Below are positions 1-8,050 of a stretch of 64,000 nt of DNA, piece by piece. A program made the position numbers and the translations under genes. The notes beneath the pieces were generated by a model, which did no database searches, had not been told where the DNA came from, and worked only from the letters and a program-made list of their open reading frames with translations. Positions within the stretch are counted from its first letter, which is position 1. The number at the start of each line of letters is the position of its first letter. The stretch is from Bordetella petrii (GTDB lineage: Bacteria; Pseudomonadota; Gammaproteobacteria; Burkholderiales; Burkholderiaceae_B): assembly GCF_017356245.1 (NCBI RefSeq), contig NZ_JAFMZZ010000001.1:3124673-3188672 (forward strand). Direction: 5' to 3'.

Positions 1-131
1 TACAGCTCGCGCGTCGGGTCATAAGACACGTTCAGCAGTTCTTTGCCCGATTGCGCCAGCGCGGCGGAAACCGGCAGCGCGGCAGTGAACGCGGCCGCCA
101 GCAAGGCGGCCAGCCAGCTTGTTTTCTTCAT
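1..131 (-). CDS. Sulfate-binding protein, N-terminal part (cut by window edge)
   Basis: Only the first 43 residues lie in the window. They are a clear Sec signal peptide (Lys-Lys, a hydrophobic Ala/Leu core, cleavage expected after ALA near residue 25) followed by mature sequence reading ELLNVSYDPTREL. That motif is the start of the sulfate/thiosulfate periplasmic binding proteins Sbp and CysP, which deliver sulfate to the CysTWA ABC importer; the fragment cannot tell Sbp from CysP. A second ATG lies 6 bases upstream at 137, but the AGGAG at about 140-144 sits too close to it and is well spaced for the ATG at 131. An inverted repeat at 228-248 upstream may be its operator. Confidence 0.85.
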   Translation of the reverse strand, partial: MKKTSWLAALLAAAFTAALPVSAALAQSGKELLNVSYDPTREL

Positions 132-227
132 CTTCATTTCTCCTGTTTCGGCATCGGCCAGTGTGCATGGCCTTAATTCATGGTGCAGCACGCGCCGCCG
201 GAAACGGAAGGAATTGTTTTCTTGTTG

Positions 228-248
228 CTTATGCGGACAACGCATAAG
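228..248. promoter_or_regulatory. Inverted repeat upstream of the sulfate-binding protein gene
   Basis: CTTATGCG, a 5-base spacer, then CGCATAAG: a perfect 8-bp inverted repeat about 100 bases upstream of the sulfate-binding protein start. The position suits an activator site, and a LysR-type sulfur regulator such as CysB is the natural candidate (inference). Nothing else, and no gene, is seen between 138 and 328. Confidence 0.4.
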
Positions 249-328
249 GTGGGCGTCGCCCCGCGCCGCGGGCCCGCATTGCCTGGTGATCGCGGCGCTG
301 CAACCGCACGGCTATGGGCGCCGGCGGG

Positions 329-784
329 CTAGCCCTGGCTGGATGCCCGTAGCATCAGGCGGTCCAGCGCATTGGCGAAGGCGCGCCGGTCGGCCTGGCT
401 GAACGCGGCCGGGCCGCCGGTATCGATGCCGGCGCTGCGCAGTTCTTCCATCATGTCGCGCATCGACAGGCGTTCGCGGATGGTATCGGCGCTGTAACGT
501 TCGCCGCGCGGGCTCAGCACCAGGGCCTGTTTTTCCAGCACCTGGGCCGCCAGGGGTATGTCGCCGGTAATCACCAGGTCGCCGGGCCCGGCGTGCTCGA
601 CGATATAGGCGTCGGCCACGTCGAACCCGCGCGGCACCTGGACGGCGCGGATCACGGTCGATGGCGGCGTGCGCAGCATCTGGTTGGCCACCAGGGTCAG
701 CGGCCGCTGCCAGCGCTGCGCCGCGCGAAACAAGATGTCCTTGATCACGGCGGGGCAGGCGTCGGCGTCCACCCAGATGTGCAT
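329..784 (-). CDS. YaiI/YqxD family protein (DUF188, UPF0178)
   Basis: 151 residues, the usual length of the UPF0178/DUF188 family. The N-terminus [18 protein letters not shown] carries the family's Asp-x-Asp signature in a PIN/NYN-like fold, and the middle has [20 protein letters not shown] with a further acidic cluster. The fold suggests a metal-dependent nuclease, but I know of no established reaction for the family. Its start lies 6 bases beyond the stop of the small gene at 790-1065 on the same strand, so the two are probably co-transcribed. Confidence 0.9.
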   Translation of the reverse strand: MHIWVDADACPAVIKDILFRAAQRWQRPLTLVANQMLRTPPSTVIRAVQVPRGFDVADAYIVEHAGPGDLVITGDIPLAAQVLEKQALVLSPRGERYSADTIRERLSMRDMMEELRSAGIDTGGPAAFSQADRRAFANALDRLMLRASSQG

Positions 785-789
785 GGCCT

Positions 790-1065
790 TCAGCCCCGGC
801 CCTTCAGCGCGTCTTCCAGCAAAGCATTGACCAGATCATTGACGGCCACGCCATCGGCATCCGCCCTGGCGCGCAAGGCGTCGACCAGCGGCTGGCGCAG
901 CTTGACCGGGAAAGGCACCAGGCCGGCGGCCTGGTCCAGGCGGCGCTGCTCGCGGCGGTCGGGCACGGCGGCCGCGGCGGCGCCATAGCGGCTGGGAGCC
1001 TGGGCGGCGTTCAGCTTGCCCATCAGTTTCAGGGCTTTGTTTTTTTCGAGATCGGTCTTTTTCAT
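790..1065 (-). CDS. Small conserved protein, ribbon-helix-helix-like C-terminus
   Basis: 91 residues. A basic N-terminus ([18 protein letters not shown]) and an Ala-rich linker lead to [35 protein letters not shown], which has the strand-helix-turn-helix spacing of Arc/CopG-type DNA-binding or antitoxin-like proteins. No toxin gene adjoins it; the downstream partner is the DUF188 gene 5 bases away. The function is unknown and the ribbon-helix-helix assignment is by eye. It is divergent from selD, with about 100 bases between the two starts. Confidence 0.7.
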   Translation of the reverse strand: MKKTDLEKNKALKLMGKLNAAQAPSRYGAAAAAVPDRREQRRLDQAAGLVPFPVKLRQPLVDALRARADADGVAVNDLVNALLEDALKGRG

Positions 1066-1169
1066 TCTGCGGCCCTGCGGGGTTTTCGGGAATGCGCAAG
1101 ATTACTACGGGCCGCTGCTTTAAAATCATGGCCGTCACGCTATTTCTATTTATTACTACGGAACGTTCC

Positions 1170-2204
1170 ATGGACACCCCGGTCCGCCTTACCCAGTACA
1201 GCCACGGAGCCGGGTGCGGCTGCAAGATTTCCCCCAAAGTGCTGGATGTCATCCTGGCCGGCAGCGGGGCGCAAAACCTCGACCCCCGGCTCTGGGTGGG
1301 CAACGCCTCGCGCGACGACGCCGCCGTCTACGCGCTGGACGACGCGCGCGGCGTGGTTTCCACCACCGACTTCTTCATGCCGATCGTCGACGATCCCTTC
1401 GACTTCGGCCGCATCGCCGCCACCAACGCCATCAGCGACATCTACGCCATGGGCGGCGACCCGCTGATGGCCATCGCCATCCTGGGCTGGCCCGTCAATG
1501 TGCTGCCGCCCGAAGTGGCGCGCGAAGTGGTGCGCGGCGGCCGCGCGGCCTGCGACGCCGCCGGCATCCCCCTGGCGGGCGGGCACTCCATCGACGCGCC
1601 CGAACCCATCTTCGGGCTGGCGGTCACCGGGGTGGTGGACAAGGCCGGCCTCAAGCGCAACGACACCGCCACGGCCGGCTGCAAGCTGTACCTGACCAAG
1701 CCGCTGGGCATCGGCATCCTGACCACCGCCGAGAAAAAATCCAGGCTGCGCGCCGAAGACACCCACCTGGCGCGCGACTGGATGTGCACGCTGAACCAGC
1801 CCGGCAGCCGCTTCGGCAAGCTGGCAGCCGTCAAGGCCATGACCGACGTCACCGGCTTCGGCCTGCTGGGCCACCTGGTGGAAATGGCCGACGGCAGCGG
1901 CGTCAGCGCCCGCATCGCGTTCGACCAGGTGCCGCGCCTGCCGGGCATCGACCATTACCTGGCCGAAGGCTGCGTGCCGGGCGGCACCGCCCGCAACTTC
2001 GACAGCTACGGCCAGCGCATCGCCCCGCTGAGCCAGCAGCAGATCAACCTGCTGTGCGACCCGCAGACCAGCGGCGGCCTGCTGGTGGCGGTGGCGCCCG
2101 AAGGCGAAGCCGAGTTCCTGGCGGCCGCCGCCGAATCGGGCCTGAAGCTGGCCCCCATCGGCGAACTGGTCGCGCAGCAGTACTACGCGGTCGAAGTGGC
2201 CTGA
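1170..2204 (+). CDS. selD: Selenide, water dikinase SelD
   Basis: Makes selenophosphate from selenide and ATP, the selenium donor for 2-selenouridine in tRNA and for selenocysteine. 344 residues, close to the E. coli enzyme. The N-terminal [20 protein letters not shown] contains the catalytic Cys16 and Lys19; the position is an ordinary Cys codon, not UGA. Glycine-rich ATP-binding segments follow ([23 protein letters not shown] region) and the C-terminus has the conserved [10 protein letters not shown]. An upstream in-frame ATG at 1092 would add a non-conserved leader; 1170 matches the family start. Its TGA overlaps the ATG of mnmH by one base, so both are translated together. selA, selB and selC are not in the window. 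Confidence 0.95.
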   Translation: MDTPVRLTQYSHGAGCGCKISPKVLDVILAGSGAQNLDPRLWVGNASRDDAAVYALDDARGVVSTTDFFMPIVDDPFDFGRIAATNAISDIYAMGGDPLMAIAILGWPVNVLPPEVAREVVRGGRAACDAAGIPLAGGHSIDAPEPIFGLAVTGVVDKAGLKRNDTATAGCKLYLTKPLGIGILTTAEKKSRLRAEDTHLARDWMCTLNQPGSRFGKLAAVKAMTDVTGFGLLGHLVEMADGSGVSARIAFDQVPRLPGIDHYLAEGCVPGGTARNFDSYGQRIAPLSQQQINLLCDPQTSGGLLVAVAPEGEAEFLAAAAESGLKLAPIGELVAQQYYAVEVA

Positions 2205-3322
2205 TGCGCGCCGACACCAGCAATTACCGCGAACTCTTCCTGCGCGATGTGCCGATGCTGGACACGCGCGCGCCCGTCGAGTTCGGCAAGGGCGCCTTTC
2301 CCGGCGCGGTCAACCTGCCGCTGATGGACGACGCCGAGCGGCAGCAAGTGGGCCTGTGCTACAAGCAGCGCGGCCAGGACGCGGCCATCGCCCTGGGCCA
2401 CAAGCTGGTCAGCGGACCCATCAAGGCGCGGCGCGTGGCGGCGTGGGCCGAGTTCGCCCGCGCCCACCCCGACGGCTACCTGTACTGCTTTCGCGGCGGC
2501 CTGCGCTCGCAGATCAGCCAGGCGTGGCTGAAAGACGAAGCCGGCATCGCGTATCCGCGCGTCATCGGCGGCTACAAGGCCATGCGCGGCTTCCTGCTGC
2601 AAACCATCGAAGACGCCATCGCGCAATGCGGTTTCGTGGTGCTGGGCGGCATGACCGGTACCGGCAAAACCGACCTGCTGCGGCAGCTGGGCAACAGCCT
2701 CGACCTGGAACACCACGCCCATCACCGCGGTTCCAGTTTCGGCAAGCATGTCACCGGCCAGCCGATGCAGATCGATTTCGACAACCGCCTGGCCATCGAC
2801 ATCCTGAAAAAGCGCGCCGCCGGACACGACAGGTTCGTGCTGGAAGACGAGGGCCAGGCCATCGGCTGCTGCAGCCTGCCGGTCGGCCTGTACCGGGGCA
2901 TGCAGAGCTACCCCGTGGTCTGGCTGGAAGACAGCCTGGACAACCGGGTCGAGCGCATCCTGCGCGACTATGTCATCGACCTGTGCGCCGAGTTCGTCGA
3001 CTTCCACGGCCGGGAACACGGTTTCGACCGGTTCGCCGAACGCCTGCGCCAGAGCCTGGACAACATCGCCCGGCGCCTGGGCGGCGAGCGCCACGGGCAG
3101 CTGGCGGGCATCATGGACTCGGCCCTGGCCGAGCAGCGACGCAGCGGCCGCGTCGATCCGCACCGCGCCTGGATAGCAACCCTGCTGACGCAGTATTACG
3201 ATCCCATGTACGCCTACCAGCGCCAGCGCAAATCACAGCGCATCGTGTTCGCCGGCAGCCAGCAGGCCGTGCTGCAATACCTGCAGGACACCGCCCGCCA
3301 CGGGCCCGCCGCGGCCAAATAA
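2204..3322 (+). CDS. mnmH: tRNA 2-selenouridine synthase (MnmH/SelU)
   Basis: Converts 2-thiouridine at the wobble position of certain tRNAs to 2-selenouridine through a geranylated intermediate, using selenophosphate from SelD. 372 residues. The N-terminal rhodanese domain starts at LDTRAPVEF and carries the active Cys95 in [10 protein letters not shown]. The C-terminal P-loop domain has the Walker [10 protein letters not shown] at 148-156. The start overlaps the selD stop by one base, so the only obvious use of selenophosphate encoded here is tRNA modification. Confidence 0.95.
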   Translation: MRADTSNYRELFLRDVPMLDTRAPVEFGKGAFPGAVNLPLMDDAERQQVGLCYKQRGQDAAIALGHKLVSGPIKARRVAAWAEFARAHPDGYLYCFRGGLRSQISQAWLKDEAGIAYPRVIGGYKAMRGFLLQTIEDAIAQCGFVVLGGMTGTGKTDLLRQLGNSLDLEHHAHHRGSSFGKHVTGQPMQIDFDNRLAIDILKKRAAGHDRFVLEDEGQAIGCCSLPVGLYRGMQSYPVVWLEDSLDNRVERILRDYVIDLCAEFVDFHGREHGFDRFAERLRQSLDNIARRLGGERHGQLAGIMDSALAEQRRSGRVDPHRAWIATLLTQYYDPMYAYQRQRKSQRIVFAGSQQAVLQYLQDTARHGPAAAK

Positions 3323-3409
3323 GGGTTTTCCCTAGTGTCGACCTTGTCGATATGCGTGTGTCCGGATCGTCGCAGGTATACATCCACCACTTTGACAGGC
3401 AAACGCACC

Positions 3410-3856
3410 ATGACTACCGGAACCGTCAAGCTCCACCGCGTCCTGCGCGCCGACCCCGAACGCATCTACCGGGCCTTTCTCGAACCCGACGCCATCGCCA
3501 AATGGCTGCCGCCGTACGGATTCACCTGCCAGGTGCACCACATGGACCCGAAGGTGGGCGGCACCTTCAAAATGTCGTTCCGCAACTTCGGCACCGGCCA
3601 CAGCCATTCTTTCGGCGGCGAATACCTGGAATTGTCGCCGCACGAAAAGATCAGCTATACGGACCGGTTCGACGACCCGAACCTGCCCGGCCAGATGCAG
3701 ACCACGATTTCGCTGCGGCAGGTATCGTGCGGCACGGACGTGGACATCGTGCAGGAAGGCGTGCCCCCGGTCATTCCCGTGGAAATGTGCTACCTGGGCT
3801 GGCAGGAATCGCTGATGCAGCTGGCCAAGCTGGTCGAGCCCACTATCCCGGACTGA
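3410..3856 (+). CDS. SRPBCC/AHSA1-like (START-fold) protein
   Basis: 148 residues from MTTGTVKLHRVLRADPERIYRAF. The pattern is typical of the AHSA1/polyketide-cyclase-like SRPBCC family: VLRADPERIYRAFLEPDAIAKWLPPYGF, a GGTFKMSF strand, a GEYLELSPHEKISYTDRF strand and a C-terminal helix MCYLGWQESLMQLAKLVEP. Such proteins bind small hydrophobic ligands in a cavity; the ligand here is unknown. The ORF extends upstream to 3335, but that extension is not family-like. The gene lies 88 bases after mnmH and is convergent with the hydrolase that ends at 3866. Confidence 0.85.
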   Translation: MTTGTVKLHRVLRADPERIYRAFLEPDAIAKWLPPYGFTCQVHHMDPKVGGTFKMSFRNFGTGHSHSFGGEYLELSPHEKISYTDRFDDPNLPGQMQTTISLRQVSCGTDVDIVQEGVPPVIPVEMCYLGWQESLMQLAKLVEPTIPD

Positions 3857-3865
3857 GGCAACCGC

Positions 3866-4741
3866 CTATCCGGCGCCCAGCACCTCGATGATGCGCTGGC
3901 CGATGTACTGGCCATGTGTTTCCAGCGCGAAATGGCCGGTATCCAGCAGTTCGACCACGGCATCGGGGTTGTCGCGCCGGTAGGCTTCGGCGCCGGGCGG
4001 GATGAAGAAAGGATCATTGCGCCCCCAGACGGCCAGGGTGGGCAGCCTGGCCTGCCGGAAGAACGCCTGGAAGGCCGGGTACAGCTTCAGGTTGTTGGCG
4101 TAGTCCAGGAACAGGTCGAGCTGGATTTCCTTGTTGCCCGGGCGTTCCAGCAGGGCCGCGTCCAGTGTGTAGCTTTCGGGCGCGATGCTGTCCGGGTCGG
4201 CCACCCCATGCACGTACTGCCATCGGGTGCCCTCGAAATTCAGGATGGCGTCGTGAATGGCCTGCCGGTTGGCCGGCGTGGGGTCGTTCCAGTAGGCGCG
4301 TATCGGCGCCCAGGAATCGCCCAGGCCTTCAAGATAGGCATTGCCGCTCTGCGACACCAGGCCGGTGACCCGCTCGGGGTGGGCCAGGGCCAGGCGCAGG
4401 CCGGTGGGCGCGCCGTAGTCGAAAAAGAACAGCGCGTAGCGGGCCAGGCCGAGCTCATCGACCAGCGCTTGCAGCGACCGGGCCAGATTGTCGAACGTAT
4501 AGCGATAGCCGCGCTCGGCGGGCACTTCGGTAAAACCGAAGCCCGGCAGGTCGGGCGCAATGACGCGGAACTTGCGGGCCAGCTGCGGAATCAGGTTGCG
4601 GAACTGGTGCGACGAACTCGGAAAACCGTGCAGCAGCAACAGCACCGGCGCATGCGGATCGCCCGCCTCGCGGTAGAAGAAGCGCAGCCCGTCGGCATGG
4701 GCGTGGCGGCAGTGGACAAGGGTATCGGCGTGATCGGTCAT
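3866..4741 (-). CDS. Alpha/beta hydrolase, epoxide hydrolase/haloalkane dehalogenase-like (Asp nucleophile)
   Basis: 291 residues. Oxyanion-hole segment LLLHGFPSSSHQF at about 36-47, DLPGFGFTE at 64-72, and the nucleophile elbow FFFDYGAPTG at 105-114, where Asp108 replaces the usual Ser, as in epoxide hydrolases and haloalkane dehalogenases. A late acid region (WGRNDPFF) and the histidine in DTGHFALETH complete the triad. The substrate cannot be told. The gene stands alone with its own sigma-70 promoter (TTGACA/TAGACT) and a 31-bp inverted motif that also occurs before the hydrolase gene at 7132. Confidence 0.9.
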   Translation of the reverse strand: MTDHADTLVHCRHAHADGLRFFYREAGDPHAPVLLLLHGFPSSSHQFRNLIPQLARKFRVIAPDLPGFGFTEVPAERGYRYTFDNLARSLQALVDELGLARYALFFFDYGAPTGLRLALAHPERVTGLVSQSGNAYLEGLGDSWAPIRAYWNDPTPANRQAIHDAILNFEGTRWQYVHGVADPDSIAPESYTLDAALLERPGNKEIQLDLFLDYANNLKLYPAFQAFFRQARLPTLAVWGRNDPFFIPPGAEAYRRDNPDAVVELLDTGHFALETHGQYIGQRIIEVLGAG

Positions 4742-4803
4742 GGCGGGCCCCGGCTGGGTGAATGAAGGACAGGAATACGCAAGCCATCGAAGCTTCAGGG
4801 CCC

Positions 4804-4831
4804 AGTCTACGGATTTTTAGTAACCTGTCAA
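4804..4831 (-). promoter_or_regulatory. Sigma-70 promoter of the hydrolase gene ending at 3866
   Basis: Read on the minus strand: a perfect -35 TTGACA (4831-4826), a 16-bp spacer and the -10 TAGACT (4809-4804). The start codon is about 60 bases downstream at 4741. The inverted motif at 4820-4850 overlaps the -35. Confidence 0.6.
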
Positions 4832-4850
4832 CTGTATTTTTAACGGTTAC
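4820..4850. promoter_or_regulatory. GTAAC-N21-GTTAC inverted motif, copy 1
   Basis: GTAAC, 21 bases, GTTAC; the arms extend to 6 bp as GTAACC/GGTTAC. It overlaps the -35 of the hydrolase promoter, a position suited to a repressor. A second site with the same arms and the same 21-base gap is at 7025-7055, again before an alpha/beta hydrolase gene. Confidence 0.4.
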
Positions 4851-4859
4851 CACTCCACG

Positions 4860-4883
4860 AAAAAAAGCCCGGCATCGCCGGGC
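4860..4883 (-). terminator. Rho-independent terminator of the ECF sigma factor gene
   Basis: On the minus strand a perfect 7-bp stem GCCCGGC/GCCGGGC with a 3-base loop (4883-4867) is followed by seven T. It lies about 50 bases beyond the stop of the sigma factor gene. Confidence 0.85.
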
Positions 4884-4931
4884 GGGATTCAAGCGCATGC
4901 GCTGCGCCGCTTGGCGCGGCGGCCAGCCGCG

Positions 4932-5738
4932 TCATGTTGCCAGTGCTTCATCGCGCGGCCCGGTGACGGCGTCGCCCAAGGGCAGCCAGGCAATGGCGCC
5001 GTCTTCGGTGACGATCAGCAGGGCCAGCTGGTTGCCGCACTGGATCAGCCGCGTACGCGACGACGGCCCCGCGGCGCTGTCGGGGCCGCCATGCGGGGCC
5101 TGCCAGCGCGCCAGCATCGCCTGCGGCCTGGCGGCGCGCAGCACGGCAACCAATAGGGCGGGGTCACGCTGCGCCAGCGCCTGCCGGCACAACGCGAACA
5201 GGCAGGCCTGGTCTTCGTCATCGGCTATCGGCGCCGGGCCGGCGCCGCGCAGGCGCTGCAACAGCCGATGCAGCCGCTGGCGCGACGCCGCTTCGCTGCG
5301 GCCCGCCAGCGCGCCGAGTTCGGCATGGCTGTACCCGAAAACCTCGTACAGCAGCACGGCCGCCACGTCGCCGGGCGGCAGCGCGCCGACCAGCAGCCGC
5401 AGGGCCTGCCCGACCCGTTGCCCCTGCCCGGCCAGGCGCTGAGGCGGGTCGTCATCGAGATCGTGTCCGTGGTCTTGCGCGGCCTGTTCCAGCACGGACG
5501 CATAGCGGCCCTGGCGCCGCCAGGCATCGATGCACAGGTGGCGCAGCACCGTCACCAGCCACGCCTCGCGGCTGGCGGCCGCGGCAGGCATGGCGCCGTC
5601 CGCCGTGCGCACGTAGGTGTCCTGCACCACGTCCTCGGCCTCGCTTGCGTGGGCCAGCCACTGCCGGGCCAGCGCCATCAGGCGCCTGCGCAGTGCGGCG
5701 TCGCCGGCCAGCGGGTGGAGATCGATGGGGGATGTCAC
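4932..5738 (-). CDS. ECF sigma factor (RNA polymerase sigma-70 family)
   Basis: 268 residues. Region 2 is present (ALARQWLAHASEAEDVVQDTYVRTAD, then VLRHLCIDAWRRQGRY) and region 4 carries the HTH (LPPGDVAAVLLYEVFGYSHAELGALAGRSEAASRQRLHRLLQRLRG). A C-terminal extension of about 100 residues follows, longer than in minimal ECF factors; SigJ/ECF41-type factors also carry a C-terminal regulatory domain, but I do not see a clear match to it. The start is a GTG with weak RBS. No anti-sigma gene adjoins. It is divergent from the ClpP-like gene, with 56 bases between starts. Confidence 0.85.
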   Translation of the reverse strand: MTSPIDLHPLAGDAALRRRLMALARQWLAHASEAEDVVQDTYVRTADGAMPAAAASREAWLVTVLRHLCIDAWRRQGRYASVLEQAAQDHGHDLDDDPPQRLAGQGQRVGQALRLLVGALPPGDVAAVLLYEVFGYSHAELGALAGRSEAASRQRLHRLLQRLRGAGPAPIADDEDQACLFALCRQALAQRDPALLVAVLRAARPQAMLARWQAPHGGPDSAAGPSSRTRLIQCGNQLALLIVTEDGAIAWLPLGDAVTGPRDEALAT

Positions 5739-5794
5739 GGAAATGGCGGCTCGTTCGTCTATCCGGTGAACTTAACACAAAGGAGTTTGCCAAG

Positions 5795-6394
5795 ATGATG
5801 GTGAATCACGCCGATGCGCCCCCCTCGCCCGCCGCAGGACAGAACAGCGCCTTTCTTGAAGAAAAAGCCTTCCGCGCCCGCACGGTGCTGGTATTCGGCA
5901 CCGTCAACGAAGCCGTGGCGTCCGAAACGGTGCGCCGCCTGCTGGCGCTTGACGCCGAATCCGGCGCGCCCATCGACATGATCGTTTCTTCTCCGGGCGG
6001 CCACCTGGAATCGGGCGACGCCATCCACGACGTGGTGCGCTTCATCTCGGCGCCGGTCAACATGATCGGCACGGGCTGGGTGGGCAGCGCCGCTACCCAC
6101 CTTTATCTGGGCGCGCCGCGCGAACGCCGCTTCTGCCTGCCCCAGACGCGCTTCCTGATCCACCAGCCCAGCGGCGGAGCCGGCGGCCCCGCCAGCGACA
6201 TGGCGATCCACGCCAAAGAGATCATCAGGGCGCGCGAACGCATCGCCCAGGTCATCGCGCGCGAAACCGGCCAGCCCATAGAGCGGGTGCGCCAGGATAT
6301 CGAGCGCGACCTGTGGATGCCCGCCGGCGAAGCGCTTGCCTATGGCCTGGTCTCGCGCATCATCGAACGGCGCGCGGAGCTGGCCGGCCGCTGA
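5795..6394 (+). CDS. ClpP-like serine peptidase (Clp proteolytic subunit family)
   Basis: 199 residues, ClpP length. The fold is recognisable from LVFGTVNEAVASETVRRLLALD and IDMIVSSPGGHLESGDAIHDVVRF. The putative triad is Ser98 in GTGWVGSAATHL, His123 in RFLIHQPSGG and Asp172 in ERDLWMPAGEALAYGLV. The residues around the serine differ from the QAAS/MGA context of housekeeping ClpP, so this is a paralog, and no ClpX or ClpA gene is near. A good AAGGAG at 5780-5785 supports the first of two adjacent ATG codons. Its substrate or AAA+ partner cannot be inferred. Confidence 0.88.
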   Translation: MMVNHADAPPSPAAGQNSAFLEEKAFRARTVLVFGTVNEAVASETVRRLLALDAESGAPIDMIVSSPGGHLESGDAIHDVVRFISAPVNMIGTGWVGSAATHLYLGAPRERRFCLPQTRFLIHQPSGGAGGPASDMAIHAKEIIRARERIAQVIARETGQPIERVRQDIERDLWMPAGEALAYGLVSRIIERRAELAGR

Positions 6395-6417
6395 ACGCCG
6401 GCGCGGGTTTTTTGATC

Positions 6418-6999
6418 TTAAGCGGGTTCGCCGGCCGAGCCGCGCTGCCGGAATGCCGCCACTTTGTGGCGGTTGCCGCACAAGGCCATGCTGCACCAGC
6501 GCCGCCGGTGAGAACGGGTGCGGTCGTAGAACCACAGCGAGCAGCTGTCGCTTTCGCATTTGCGCACCAGGCTGAAATCGCCGTGGGCCAGCAGTTCGGC
6601 CGCCGCTTCGGCCGCGGGCAAGAGCCACTGCGCGGCAGTGGCCGCCGCATAGCGGCGCGCCAGCACCGGCTGGCCGGCCTCGGCCTCGGCCAGTTCCAGG
6701 TGGCTGCCGCCGGCCGCCAGCGCGCGGTTCAACGCGGCCAGCCTCAGGGGCTGGCCCGCCTTGCGCTGCGCCACCAGCGCGCGCACGGTCTCGCGCAAGT
6801 CGCGCGCGCCGTCCAGCAGCCCCCTGGGCGCGCCGCGCCGCGCCGGCGCCAGCCCGGACAGCTCCAGCCAGGCCTGCACATCGGCATCGGACTGCCAGCG
6901 ATCCACCGGGCCGGACTCGCTTTGCTCGATGGTGTTGATCATGTCCAGCGCGGCGTGGTCGCCCAATTGGCGGAATTCGGGTGGATGGCTGGCGTGCAT
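6418..6999 (-). CDS. CGNR zinc-finger / ABATE-domain transcriptional regulator
   Basis: 193 residues starting at MHASHPPEFR. The N-terminal two thirds is an ABATE-type stress domain (GDHAALDMINTIE, then an Ala/Leu-rich helical stretch with LNRALAAGG). The C-terminus is the CGNR zinc finger: CESDSCSLWFYDRTRSHRRRWCSM followed by CGNR at about 174-177 and a basic tail. Upstream in-frame starts exist, but they run through the AT-rich intergenic DNA. The gene is divergent from the hydrolase at 7132 and probably controls it; this is inferred from position only. Confidence 0.88.
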   Translation of the reverse strand: MHASHPPEFRQLGDHAALDMINTIEQSESGPVDRWQSDADVQAWLELSGLAPARRGAPRGLLDGARDLRETVRALVAQRKAGQPLRLAALNRALAAGGSHLELAEAEAGQPVLARRYAAATAAQWLLPAAEAAAELLAHGDFSLVRKCESDSCSLWFYDRTRSHRRRWCSMALCGNRHKVAAFRQRGSAGEPA

Positions 7000-7024
7000 G
7001 GCAGATGTCCCGGGCGGTTTATCG

Positions 7025-7055
7025 GTAACCTTCAAAATTATTATATAAAAGTTAC
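7025..7055. promoter_or_regulatory. GTAAC-N21-GTTAC inverted motif, copy 2, in an AT-rich divergent promoter region
   Basis: Between the CGNR regulator and the hydrolase at 7132. GTAAC at 7025-7029 and GTTAC at 7051-7055 enclose 21 AT-rich bases that include TTATTATATAAAA. Same arms and same spacing as 4820-4850. Probably the operator of a dimeric regulator, perhaps the CGNR protein itself. Confidence 0.4.
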
Positions 7056-7131
7056 ACCGCAAGGCGGACTGGTTATGATCGGCATTGCTTCTGCAGCAAT
7101 GCTGTGCCACCTGTTCTTGTGAGAACGACGC

Positions 7132-7926
7132 ATGCCAACCGTAACGACCCAGGATACTTTCATCGACGCCGGCGACGGCCGGCTGTTTGCCCGGCGCTGG
7201 ACGCCGGACACAGCCGATGGGCAGCCGCCCCTGGTGCTGTTCCACGATTCACTGGGATGCGTCGAGCTGTGGCGCGATTTTCCGCAGCAGCTGGCCATGG
7301 CCGCCGGCCGCGAGGTCATTGCCTACGACCGCCTGGGATTCGGCCGTTCGGATCCGCATCCCGGCAGGCTGGGGCTGGATTTCGTCGAACAGGAAGCCCG
7401 CCAGGGTTTCCGCGCCGTGCGCGAAGCCCTGGGCCTGCAACGCTACGCGGCGTTTGGCCACAGCGTCGGAGGCGGCATGGCGCTGGCCAGCGCCGTGGCC
7501 GATGGCCAGGCCTGCGCGGCCCTGATCACCGAATCGGCGCAGATGTACGCCGAAGAACACACGCTTGCGGGCATCCGGCAGGCCAGGGAAGACTTCGCGC
7601 AGCCGGGCCAGCTCGACCGCCTGAAGAAGTACCACGGCGAAAAAGCCGCCTGGGTGCTCAGCGCGTGGATAGACACCTGGCTGTCGCCGGGCTTTGCCGA
7701 CTGGAACCTGGACGGCTACCTGCGCCAGGTGCGCTGCCCGGTCCTGGCGCTGCATGGCGACCAGGACGAATACGGGTCGCTGGCGCACCCGCGGCGCATC
7801 GCCGAACTCGCCGGCGGCCGGCCGGTCATCCTGCAGGCCTGCGGCCATGTGCCGCACCGCGAAAAACCCGCGCAGGTCGTCGCGGAAATCGCCGGCTGGC
7901 TGCCGCGCCCCGCAGGCGCCGCCTGA
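7132..7926 (+). CDS. Alpha/beta hydrolase (Ser nucleophile)
   Basis: 264 residues. HDSLGCVELWRDFP forms the oxyanion region, DRLGFGRSDPHPG follows strand 4, and the nucleophile elbow is GHSVGGG with Ser111. The acid is likely in HGDQDEYG and the base is in ACGHVPHREKP. There is no signal peptide, so it is cytoplasmic. It has the shape of esterases, C-C hydrolases and haloperoxidase-like enzymes, but no specific activity is evident. It is divergent from the CGNR regulator and about 120 bases ahead of the acyl-CoA cassette. Confidence 0.88.
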   Translation: MPTVTTQDTFIDAGDGRLFARRWTPDTADGQPPLVLFHDSLGCVELWRDFPQQLAMAAGREVIAYDRLGFGRSDPHPGRLGLDFVEQEARQGFRAVREALGLQRYAAFGHSVGGGMALASAVADGQACAALITESAQMYAEEHTLAGIRQAREDFAQPGQLDRLKKYHGEKAAWVLSAWIDTWLSPGFADWNLDGYLRQVRCPVLALHGDQDEYGSLAHPRRIAELAGGRPVILQACGHVPHREKPAQVVAEIAGWLPRPAGAA

Positions 7927-8050
7927 CACCCGAGCAAGATCACCGGCTCTCTGACACAAAACACATAACAGCTTTGCTGGCCCGGGCGGTGCCTTGCGCC
8001 GCCCAGGATTCCTAGACTGGCGGCACGTCAAAGGAATCAAGGAGTGGGCC

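Noticed and set aside
1214..1226. Selenocysteine in SelD
   Set aside because: The active-site codon is TGC (Cys) and no in-frame TGA occurs.
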